Of a DNA stretch of 64,000 nt, positions 14,634 to 24,850 are shown piece by piece. The stretch is from NCBI RefSeq assembly GCF_029852145.1, contig NC_079977.1:9453140-9517139 (forward strand), given 5' to 3'. The notes beneath the pieces were generated by a model that did not search any database, was not told where the DNA came from, and saw only the letters and a list, made by a program, of their open reading frames with translations. Numbering within the stretch: position 1 is the stretch's first letter; each line of letters begins with the position of its first letter. The position numbers and the translations under genes are program-made. Origin of the DNA: Microplitis mediator. Taxonomy: Eukaryota > Arthropoda > Insecta > Hymenoptera > Braconidae.

Positions 14634-15856
14634 GGGTCATTCCATGTCAAATCGACCAATAGTTGGAATCGACCCCTTTCGATTTGGACGAATTTTGGTC
14701 AGAAGTTTTCTCTCATCATATAACGAAGTTCTGCCAAGGGAAAAAAAATAAAAAAATTTGTTTCAAAAGTTATGCAATTTTGAAAACTTCACTAATTTTC
14801 CTGTTTTTTAAACTTATTCTTCCAAGATCTCGAAAACTATTACAATTACACTAATGATCTGAGCTAGGTTTTAAAGAGGATACTTAAAGGTACCAAAAAA
14901 AAATTTTTTTGAAAAAATTTTTCAAAAATTCGCTTTTTGGGAAAATTTTGAAATTTCCAAAATTGCAGAAGTCGATGACCGCCATCAAATTTTACGCTCA
15001 AATTTTTTTCTAGAGTACCTCTAATTGATTTCAAAAGATCCTGAAATTTTTGAGTAGGGTTTTTTTTTTGTTCAAAAGATATAAATTTTTGAATTTTAGG
15101 AAAAAAAAATTTTTCTTTCTTTGGCATCGACTGAATAAAAAAATGATAAATTTACTTGTAATTTTTAATTTTAAGGCTCAAAAATTTATTTTAAGGCAAA
15201 AGAGACAATCAAAAGATAGTAATTCACGTCTTAACTGATAAAAATGTACAATGACTACCAAATAAATTTAAACGACAATTTTACGATCTTTTGATTGACT
15301 CTTTTGCCTTAAAATAAATGTTTGAGCCTTAAAATTAAAAATTACAAGTGAATTTATCATTTTTTTATTCAGTCAATGCCAAAGAAAGAAAAATTTTTTT
15401 TTCCTAAAATTCAAAAATTTATATCTTTTGAACAAAAAAAAACCCCTACTCAAAAATTTCAAGATCTTTTGAAATCAATTAGAGGTACTCTAGAAAAAAA
15501 TTTGATAGCGGTCATCGACTTTTGCAATTTTGGAAATTTCAAAATTTTCCCAAAAAGCGAATTTTTGAAAAATTTTTTCAAAAAAATTTTTTTTTGGTAC
15601 CTTTAAGTATCCTCTTTAAAACCTAGCTCAGATCATTAGAGTAATTGTAATAGTTTTCGAGATCTTGGAAGAATAAGTTTAAGAAACAGGAAAATTAGTG
15701 AAATTTTCAAAATTGCATAACTTTTGAAACAAATTTTTTTATTTTTTTTCCCTTGGCAGAACTTCGTTATATGATGAGAGAAAACTTCTGACCAAAATTC
15801 GTCCAAATCGAAAGGGGTCGATTCCAACTATTGGTCGATTTGACATGGAATGACCC
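14634..15856. mobile_element. Fold-back element with GGGTCATTCCATGTCAAATC termini, flanked by (TA)n
   Basis: Inverted arms of about 580 bp (14634-15217 and 15273-15856) with a short unmatched centre. It lies between (TA)n tracts, consistent with TA insertion. The arms differ at several bases (for example near 14794/15696) and by an indel near 15000. The termini match the sequence at 43476 at 17 of 20 positions, so it is probably a non-autonomous relative of that transposon. The small ORFs inside come from poly-A/T-rich arms and are not genes. Confidence 0.8.
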
Positions 15857-16343
15857 ATATATATATATATATATATTTATTATCAATAATATATCTTTAA
15901 TATAAATTAGATCTTATTAAAAGCATCAACTCCATCAATATATTTAATATAAAGAAATCGTTTTTATTAGTGGAGCAAAGCTGGTAAAGAACTGTAGAGA
16001 TTTCAAACATGAAACTACACTTTTATAGTTCAAATTTAGTAAAACGGGGCAAAAATTGTAAAAGATTAGATAAAAAATATAAAATTTTAAGAAAAAATGA
16101 CTCATTTGATGTTAAAAAGTGAAAGTTGCTAAAGATAAGATAAAATATACATATTAACAAGTGATAATTCGTCATTTGTTATAAAAACTACCTCCTTTCC
16201 ACATATCGTATAGTTTAATCTAAGATAATAATTAAGCAATATAAGACCATACATCATCTTCCTACCGAAAGTTCAAACGAATATCTCCCACTCCAAGCAA
16301 CACTCTCTATATCTACATACAATAAGGAATCTTGAGAGGAAAA

Positions 16344-16406
<63 letters not shown>

Positions 16407-16407
16407 T
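16344..16407 (-). repeat. (ATT)n microsatellite, right arm
   Basis: Mirror of the tract at 14101-14147, 18 bp longer. Confidence 0.9.
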
Positions 16408-16631
16408 TTATTGTTATTATTATTATCATCATTAATATTATTATTATTTCTCTTAACTTTAGAATATTTTCTAACTTTTTTTATAATCGGGTTCAATGTC
16501 TCCCCAATTTCTCTTTTATTCTTCATAACTAAAAACTATGATATAAATAAGGGAAGACAATTTGAGTTCATTATAATATCATTTTTTTTATTAAATATTC
16601 TCAAGTATGTACATATCTATTGTTCATAAAA

Positions 16632-16949
16632 TTAGTTCTGCACTTTCATAAAGAATTCAAACATATCATGTTGTCCACCAAGGTATCGAAGAAATAAGTT
16701 TTCTTGTTCAATTAGCTCATTCAATGTCTGCAAAACTGATAGATCCTCATGAATAGCTGCAGTAGTATGCCACGGGAGATAAACACAAAATTCATTGTCA
16801 AGCGAGGCAACGAATCTGTCTTTAGATTTGGTGCTGACCAGCTTTAACTTAGTGACTTGATATTCACCATTGACATTTAATTCAAACATATTTTTCTTTG
16901 GTAGAACCTCTTCTAAGGTGGTGGCTCCATCAATTTGTGCAAAATCCAT
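16632..16949 (-). CDS. Small OB-fold-like protein, 105 aa, right palindrome arm
   Basis: Inverted duplicate of 13559-13876 with an identical predicted protein. It has the same upstream intron signals (acceptor just before the ATG, donor about 80 bp further up) and the same upstream 350-bp repeat, so if the left copy is expressed this one should be too. The two genes read towards each other, about 2.75 kb apart. Confidence 0.7.
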   Translation of the reverse strand: MDFAQIDGATTLEEVLPKKNMFELNVNGEYQVTKLKLVSTKSKDRFVASLDNEFCVYLPWHTTAAIHEDLSVLQTLNELIEQENLFLRYLGGQHDMFEFFMKVQN

Positions 16950-18074
16950 TTTACTGACTGTAAAAATTTTAAAAACCTATAATAAAGTCATTTAATTTAT
17001 ATAAAATAGGAAAAAAATCAACAGATGAAACTTACAATATGAATTTTCTCCAAACTACTTCGAATAACACATAATCAATTCAACACAATGTTCTGTTACA
17101 AGTAAACTGAGTTAATGTAAACTTAACTTGACACTATTATTCAAAATAGAGCTGGCAAAGAACTGTAGAGAATTGGAACATAAAACCAAATTTATATTGT
17201 AAGTGCTCAACATAATTTTTGGAAAAAACGGGGCAAAATTGTAAAAAATTAGATAAAAACTATGAAGTTTTAAGAAAAAATGACTCATTTGTTATTAACG
17301 ATGTGAAAGTTGCTAAAGATAAGATAAGGTATATTGACAAGTTATAAAATGCGTCAGTTGTTAAAAAAAATATCTCCCCTCTATTTCACATATCTTTAAG
17401 TTTAATTCTTAAAACATGTAAACAATACGATAAGAACATACGTCATTTTTCCTATCTAAATTGAAAAATACCTCCTCTCCAACGCCCTCTATATCCTTAT
17501 TCATGAACCATAGCATTCCCATACCCCCACCCCAAAGTCCAGGCCCCGATCCTACAGCATCAACCTCATATCTCTCCCCCCAATCCCATATCCCCCTTCC
17601 CTCAGGTCCCCCAAATCTACTAGAAAAATGCCACAAGCGCCCTCTTTCGGATACCACTATGGAAGATGAACAGAAAGCGCCACTAGCGACCCTATCTCAA
17701 CTGTCGGTATGAAAAATTTCCCCAAACCCCCACTTATCCATGAGGGTATTGCAGATCCCTGTTGTGGGAGGGAAAGCCTCTCTGTTTATCTACTACTCTT
17801 CGTGGTTACCTCGAAAAATACATCAACTTTAGAATTCATATCAATTTTTTTTTCCGATGATCCTGTCACGATTGGAGATCGTGATGGGCGTAGGTACGTA
17901 TTTTCGTATAAACGTATTGAATAAAAGGGTACTTACATTGATCAAGGTCCAGTTCGTATGCCCGGCTACCGTTAACCAAATGCTATGTTTATTCTGCTTA
18001 TATTCAAATCGCGCCTACACAATATTGTTGAAGACAATATTGATAAGACCCGAAGCGATTGCCAATCTATCGCA

Positions 18075-18452
18075 TCATCATAATTTTTTTTTTGTCGAAT
18101 TATAAAATTCATACGAAAACAACAAATCTGCCTGAAAATAATTAAACTTCAACCTTCAATTACTTTTGAACGGTGAGGTTTACAAAAAAATTGTAAAAGA
18201 CCTTTTTTGTAGAGAATTCAATTTCCTATCGATATAGAGACAGAATATTTTTTCTAAGTAGTAAAGACCGAGATATGAATTTTTCTTTCTAATAATAAGA
18301 AAAAAATAAAAAACTGAGAGGCGGAGGACTTTCCTATTATAATTAAGAGCTCACACGTGGAGAGACTTTGTTTGAGGTGTCTACCAACCTATTTTTTAGA
18401 GTATAAAATGAAAAAAAAAAATAGTCGATTTTTTTGGCCCACCCTAATATAG
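18075..18452 (+). mobile_element. Truncated MITE ending GGCCCACCCTAAT
   Basis: Only the right terminus is present (near 18436-18448). It shares 'ACCTTTTTTGTAGAG', 'AAGAGCTCA' and 'AATAGTC..TTTTTTTGGCCC' with a segment embedded in the CACTA-like copies near 6690-6955 and 52790-53050. It starts immediately outside the palindrome. Confidence 0.55.
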
Positions 18453-18653
18453 GTATATATAATAATATATGATCATACATAAAAGTGAACATGAAAATTT
18501 CCTACATTTCGATATCATACACATCGAATATCAATCAACCAATTCTTACTGTAATAATAATAATCAATCAACCAATATCATTATATTTTGCTTTTTCGAA
18601 AGTGATTATATTCTATCAATCTTAAGTAGCACAACTAAACTTCATTGTAACTG

Positions 18654-18688
18654 TTGGTCGCATAGCCTAGCCATCAAAGCGTCGATCT
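18654..18688 (+). mobile_element. 5' piece of a tRNA-derived SINE, interrupted by a LINE
   Basis: GTCGCATAGCCTAGCCATCA resembles a tRNA A-box region. The matching 3' piece, with a good B box, resumes at 28479 after the LINE. The phrase CAAAGCGTCGATCT here and CAAAGCGTCGGTCT there is the probable target duplication. Confidence 0.6.
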
Positions 18689-18914
18689 GTCTCTCTGCAA
18701 CAGTGCTACAGTGAACATCTAAGCGAGAGCGATCTCAGCTGATTTTCATTATTAACTAGATTGCGAGTTTATAAAAAAACTAAAAATTCAGTTCAAAACG
18801 ATTATTTAATTATCATAAGGTGGGAGTTTGTTGTGATTGTGTGAATTAATAGTTCAATAATCCGGATAAAAAACAAACATTCACACCATTGACCAACACG
18901 GGCACACGCCCAAG

Positions 18915-19238
18915 ATGGCGGGCGTACCAGCCACCAAGAGAAAAGCCGCACAAGAGCCAAACGAGGTAGTGAGATTATATAAAACAGCGAAAAATATCAC
19001 CGGAAAATCCAGGTTAGAATCGTTAGAACTAGATAGAATATTCAAAGAGTCTATAATTAACCCCAAACCAAACTTAAATAATAATATACCGAGAAATAAA
19101 CAAATTAACAGTGATCCCAGTGATAGCATCACCACGAGATCATCAGTTGATAAACCAGAAATTAATGACAACGAGGGATGGCAATTTCCTAAACATCGAG
19201 CCAAAAATTTACCTCCTACAAATAGGATATCCGTTTAA
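18915..19238 (+). pseudogene. LINE ORF1 remnant, 107 aa
   Basis: Starts MAGVPATKRKAAQEPNEV and ends 'FPKHRAKNLPPT'. Basic and low-complexity, as expected for the nucleic-acid-binding ORF1 of a Jockey-type LINE, but without the usual zinc knuckles, so it is probably truncated. Position 5' of the endonuclease ORF is the main support. Confidence 0.55.
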
Positions 19239-19556
19239 TAAAGACAAAACTCCAGAATGTAGAATTCAACGCACAGAGACTTGACTTCTTATACAATTAT
19301 CTTTGACTTCCATAATGGATACACAAACAACAACACAACACCAACAACAACGGACTAACAAAACTAATAAACCATCTGATTACACCAACACACAAAAAAA
19401 AGTTGTCTGTACACCAGGCGCCACCTATCTGCGGGCATGTTTTTCGACCCGCTGAATACGAATTTCAAGTCAGTTTAGGCCGACCAGCCTTCAATTTCGA
19501 GTAAATTGCAAAAAAACCCCCAAAAATAGCGAAAATTCGATGTTTTGGCAAGAAAA

Positions 19557-20336
19557 AAAATCTGTCTATCGGTTGACCCTGTGGGCCAGCCCTAAAACTT
19601 CCCGCTGCTTTCAGGCTCCTTGAGCTCGAGAACTTTTTCGAAAATACATTTTTGAGCTCTTCGAGCTCGAAAATACTTTTGTATGCCGTTCTTTTCGACA
19701 AAAATAGTTTTTTACCATTTTTTCTCCAACGATATCTCTCAAACAAATAAACCGATTGAGACGGTTGAGGACGCGTTTTATCAAGTTCTACAGCTGATGA
19801 TCAAATTTTGAATTCGATTTATCAAGTCGATTTTGAGATATTTCAAAAAAACTAAAAAAAAAAATTTTTTTAATTGTTTCTACGGTTTCTCTTGAACGAA
19901 TGAACCCATTTTGATGTTTGAGCATTCGACGCGGCTTATAAAGCTCTAGAGCCCAGTCGATTTTGGGATCGATTCATCAAGCACATAAAAGTTATCCAAA
20001 AAAAAAACACTTTTGAAAAAATTTTATTTTTGGAATATCTCTGAACGAGACCTACCGATCAAGCTGAATTTTCTTACAGCTTCAAAATATTGACAAGCCG
20101 CGTCGAATGACACCTTAAAGTTCAAAATCGGTTCATCCGTTCAAAAGATACAGGTATTTACATACGTACATCCATACATACATACACTCGGACATCATCG
20201 TGAAATTAGTCAGAATAGCTTCCTAGGACCTCAAAACGTCGACATCTGATGAAAATTCGATTTTCGTAAATTGGACCGAAACCAATAACTTCCCGAATTT
20301 TTGAAAATTTACAATTTTCTTAGCGGGAAGTTCAAA
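19557..20336 (+). mobile_element. MITE with subterminal ACTTCCCGCT/AGCGGGAAGT, copy 1
   Basis: Begins TCTGTCTATCGGTTGACCC and ends AGCGGGAAGTT. Its boundaries are fixed because the interrupted outer element continues exactly across it when compared with 24640-24670. It contains hairpins built from GAGCTCGAAAA and its complement, plus degenerate internal repeats (ACCGATTGAGACGG-like) about 170 bp apart. Second copy at 29387-30071. Confidence 0.75.
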
Positions 20337-21803
20337 ATTTTGAGATCTAAGACAAGCATAATTTACATGTATTTTGATTTGTTAAATACTAATTTCGATC
20401 GTACTCTAATCGTAAACCGTTTTCAATTTACAAAAGGCCATTCGGCAGCCGAAATGGAAGTAGATTTCTCATTAATTAATTTTTTTTACTGTTCAAATAA
20501 AAGTTGATAATGAAATAAAAATTTTTTTGACATTTTCTTGAAAATTCTCGAGATGATAAAACAAAAAAATCAAAAAATTATAAGTATAATGCCAAAAATT
20601 GAAGCTAACTAAATGAGCTTCAGAAGAATTTTTGATGATAATGCACTATATGTTTTGATTTGACGTTATTTAAAGATACCTATGCATATATCTAAGTATC
20701 GGACCAATGGTATTCCGGACCCTATTCGAAAAATTATGATAGATTATGGTTTTAATGCTCGAAAATTCTACCATAAGGACAAAGGCGATAATTTGCTTTC
20801 AATAAAATCTACTAATAAAATATTCTAAGATTATAATTTGATTGTGATATATCAAAGTGTCATACTTGAAATTAGTACTAATATTTGAAATAAGAAGCCT
20901 ATTAGAATATCAAACGACGAGTAGATATGGAGAATATTATCATCATAACTAATGTTAATCTTGTTATTGATATATCATATCATTTATACACTGTCGATAA
21001 AACAAAATTGTATATACCCACTGAATTGAGATGTTTGGATTTTATAAGTGTCACACTGCGATAATATGAATTTAAGTAGCTCCATGATTGTACTAAGAAG
21101 TAGGAGAACTATTGCAATAGCAAAATTTCATTAAATAAATGGTAAAATAAGTAATTTCAGTGGTCTAGGCATATGTATAGGCATGAAAATTAAAGCTTAT
21201 TTGAAGAGCTTTCAGATGAATTTGATATAAAGTCGATAAGTTATCACATTCAAAAGACATTGAAGGAAGAATAAGTAAAAATATGAATTTTTGACATTTT
21301 GAAAATTTTGAAATGCTATAACTTCTAAACTAATCGACCGATTGAGCTAATTTTCAAACTCGAACATGGTAGTCACGCATAAAATACGTATACTAAGTTT
21401 CAAGGTGATCGGTTTGAATTTGTGGCTATAATCAAAGTGAAAACCTGCATAAAATTAGCTTTTATAATATTTTGTAAATGTTCAAAACCATTTATCTATT
21501 AGAAAAAATGGTCAAATCAATGAGCTGTATAGTCAAAATTGTAGGCAATCGGACGAGCTTCCGCATAGAACAAACGAAAATAAGCTATCTTTTTCCGTTT
21601 AGAAGTTACATCCAGTTAAAGCGGCAAACAAATTTTTTTTGAAAATTTTACAAAATTTCAATTGACCATAACTTCTAAACTTATTGGCCGAATTGGCTCA
21701 TCTTCGAACTCATCCAAGGTAATCGTCCATAGAATAAGTATACTCAGTTTCATTAAGATCGGTGTAGAATTGCGGACGCTATCGTTGGAGAACGGCGCGT
21801 TAT

Positions 21804-21846
<43 letters not shown>
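20337..21846. other. Interior of the TIR element; two diverged direct repeats and a (TA)n tract
   Basis: The phrase 'ATAACTTCTAAACT.AT.G.CCGA' recurs at about 21308 and 21668, each followed by about 100 bp of similar sequence ending 'TATACT.AGTTTCA'. A (TA)n tract occupies 21809-21846. No gene seen. Confidence 0.5.
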
Positions 21847-21849
<3 letters not shown>

Positions 21850-22921
21850 AACGGGTTTTTCACCACCGGGGATCTACCGGAGTGAAGTCCGAATACACTT
21901 ACGATTTTTGGCAACCTTGTTCAAAATTTTTAGTTGGGCGCCAGGTGATTTTAATATCACCAAATAATACAATTATCAAAATCTAACTCGGCTCAGGGTG
22001 GCGGATCGGGGAAAGGTCAGGCACTTAACATTACGATAAATAATTGTCTAGAATTAAACAAAATAATTAGTCGTATATTAAACACAAGATAATTGATCGG
22101 TATCACAAAAATAATCGGTTACAAACAAAAGAATAAATTGCCGTTGTCGGCTTGACTCAATATAAACAAAACAAAATTGATCGTAGTTGATCGGAAAACA
22201 AATCAGTTCATTGCTCAAAAAAACACATTCCGTTGATGAAATTAAAATAAAATAATTTTATTGTCTGGAGACACACATACAGCGTTTGTATTAACGAAAT
22301 ACTTGACGAGTAACGTCAGAGTATTTTTACACGGCGAGGTGACAAGACTGCTTTTGCGAATGAGACACAGATAATCCGTGATTCTCAGAATTGCTCGATT
22401 GAAATAAAATAAAATATAAAATAATATTTTATTTCGGTACCGCGTTAAATTGCACGATCGTATAATTTTTACCCGTAATTAATTATTTAATTAATTATTA
22501 TTACGTACGCACTGCACTTATTTTTTAATTATTACACTCGTACACTTTATTCAGTTTCACGCCGATGCTTCGGCTTGTTCACTTATTCACAGGAAGCGGT
22601 TATTGTCGGTCGTAATTAATTGTCGCGAATTATTGTTCGTTGATCAAACTCGGATTGATCTTACATGCCGTAATTCAAATCGTTCATACGTCGGAATCGA
22701 GAATTGTTCAGAGTCGAATTGTTCAAATAAAAAAAAAACGTGGCCGTTCAGTACGGCGTCTATCCCGGATCTCTCGAGACAATCCATGCGTTGGATCGCT
22801 TGCTCGGTCGAAGTCGAAATTTTCGATTCTAGATGTCACTAGAATTCGCTCACCGGATAATTATTTATTATTTCAAATAATTTCAAACCACGGGTCGATG
22901 TCGAATTTTCCTCATGTTACA
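21847..22921 (-). mobile_element. Probable solo LTR, 1,075 bp, TGTAAC...GTTACA
   Basis: Starts TGTAACGGG and ends CATGTTACA, an inverted TGTAAC pair, and is flanked by ATAT on both sides, fitting a 4-bp target duplication in a TA repeat. The sequence GTTGGGCGCCA near 21941 is the complement of a TGGCGCCCAAC primer-binding site. If that is real, orientation is minus and a short internal piece is included. No retroviral ORFs remain. I prefer a solo LTR or severely deleted Gypsy-type element. Confidence 0.65.
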
Positions 22922-23307
22922 ATATATATATAAACTTTTGAACTGAATGTATTTCCTGACTCAGCTCGCCGAGCTGAGTTTAGAGGTAGCAAAATTTTTC
23001 AAAAATTCCATCATGAGGACAAATACAATAGTTAGATTTTTATGAAATCTACTAAAATTTGTAAAAAATCATGAAAAATTGCAAAAATCGAAGAAAATTG
23101 GGATTATCTTGGTATAAAAAATTTTGTAGATCCGGATTGACGAAGATTTTTATGTAATTTAATCTGCTTGATCTGATTCTGCAATAAATTTAGACTATAG
23201 CCCTCTCAAACATTCATAAAATTGCAAAAAATCGATAAAATAGCAGAAAATTGCTGCTGAAAAGCCTACGAGAGTGCAATTAAATGTCGGTACTTATAAT
23301 GTACACT

Positions 23308-24134
23308 CATCCAAAAAATTAAAGGAACAAAAAATTTTATAAATGATCGTATCGAAAAAATAAAACAGAAAATTGAAGCTTAAAATCTGTGGTTTACAGA
23401 TATTCCAGCAAAATAATTTTCTGAGCCACGGTTTTTGCGGAATCATAAGAAAAAGGTCGAAACGAAATTTTTCTAAATTTTTTGGTTTTGTTCTTTAGGT
23501 CTACGGGACCGGGAAAATTTTTTCTAAAAAAGGAATTCGTGGCTTGTTAAGGAAATTTATTCAGCTACAATTTGCTTTTTTTTTTTTTCTCTGTGCGACA
23601 ATTTGCTGCTGAGATATCAGCCTTCAAATAAAAAAGAATCCTTTTGTCTTTGATTATTGATATCTCAGAAAATAATGGCCGCACAGTAATTTAAAAGGCA
23701 GTTAAAGAAACTAGAATGAATCCCTTACAAGCTCCATTTTCGATTTTTTCAAAAAAAATTTTTTTCATCCTTGATATCCATTTGAAAAACCCTTAAAAAT
23801 GGCCATTTTCTGGATATTAGTTAACTCATCGCTACTCTGGAAATATCGATTAAAAAAATAATGTTGCCAGGTGATTTTACAGCTTAATGTACCCCTATAA
23901 ACCTTGGAAATTTTCAGAGTGATCCATTGAACCGTTCGTCCGGGCAGATTGTTCAAAGCTTAACAAAACAATTAAAGGAACAAGTTTTGTTACTTAATTT
24001 GTGTAATCATTACTAAAATGAAAAAATCATTTTTTTTCGGATTTTCTTTCATTTTTGCGTTAGTTCTTCAGTAAATGTAAGGTGAAGAGAAAAAAAAAAA
24101 TTTTCCGAAAATTGAAATAAAACCAGAATTTTTT
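23308..24134 (+). repeat. Dispersed non-coding repeat 'F', copy 2
   Basis: Partner of 7840-8712. It is nested in the TIR element between the inverted pair 22980-23265 and 24345-24560. It again has two direct AATTAAAGGAACA motifs (about 23321 and 23970). Confidence 0.7.
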
Positions 24135-24850
24135 CGCTTTTTTTTTTACGTTTTATTCGGGTTTTTTTTTCGTTTGCCACCGGAAAACAGTTTAAAAGTT
24201 GGGAAAATCATTCTTCTAATTCTGTTTATACGTCATTATCATAGATTTTACAATTTTATTGCATTTTCAGATTTAAGTCTTGTATTTTGTTAATAAAAAA
24301 TACAAGAAATTCATTTCATTGTGTTTAAAAGATTTTTTTCCATTTTTTCAGCAGCAATTTTCTGCTATTTTATCGATTTTTACAATTTTATGGATGTTTG
24401 AGGAGGCTATGGGCCAAATTTATTGCAGAATCAGATCAAGCAGATTAAATTACATGAAAATCTCCGTCAATCCGGGTTCACAAAATTTTTTATACCAAGA
24501 TAATCCCAATTTTCTTCGTTTTTTGCAATTTTTAAGGATATTTTACAATTTTTTTAGAATTAAAAAAGTTTATGATTAATGTACGATCGAAATTAGTATT
24601 TAACAAATCAAAATAGATGAAAATTATGCTTGCCTTAGATCTCAAAATTTTTTTTCTTGCCAAAACATCGAACTTTCGGTATTTCTTGGGTTTTTTTTTT
24701 TTGCAATTTACTCGAAATTGGAGGTTGGACGGCCTAAACTGACTTGAAATTCGTATTCAGCGGGTCGAAAAACATGCTCGCAGATAGGTGGCGCCGGGTG
24801 TACAGACAATTTTTTTTTTTGTGTGCTGGTGTAATCAACATACACTTAAG

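Larger units (their letters stand above)
12438..18070. repeat. Large near-perfect palindrome, arms about 2.8 kb, carrying a duplicated gene
   Basis: Positions pair with a constant sum (30508 outside, 30490 inside the AAT tract), so the arms have only one length difference (18 bp) outside the central element. Left arm 12438-15217, right arm 15273-18070, with a non-matching centre of about 55 bp. In the outer arms (12438-14633 and 15857-18070) stretches I compared base by base are identical except for one substitution near the outer tip and the AAT tract. The central fold-back arms differ by several substitutions and one indel of about 13 bp. It may be a genuine inverted duplication or an assembly artefact. 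Confidence 0.9.
19377..24835. mobile_element. 5.5 kb element with terminal inverted repeats, inserted in a LINE; hosts three further insertions
   Basis: The ends are inverted: TGATTACACCAACACAC... at 19377 and the complement (GTGTGCTGGTGTAATCA) at 24835. The repeat continues through 'GTCTGTACACC.GGCGCCACC' and 'GCATGTTTTTCGACCCGC' for about 180 bp, then resumes at 20337 after an insertion and matches down to about 24590. A second inverted pair joins 22980-23265 with 24345-24560. No transposase is visible, so it is non-autonomous or gutted. Confidence 0.75.

Noticed and set aside
14663..15827. Small mirrored ORFs (MESTPFDLDEFW... and MPKKEKFFF...)
   Set aside because: They arise from the fold-back arms; poly-A/T gives K/F/N-rich frames, and an indel differs between the arms.
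20160..20200. CATA/CATACA run near 20158-20190 as a separate microsatellite
   Set aside because: Too short here; it corresponds to the expanded (CA)n/(CATA)n tract of the other MITE copy and is part of that element.
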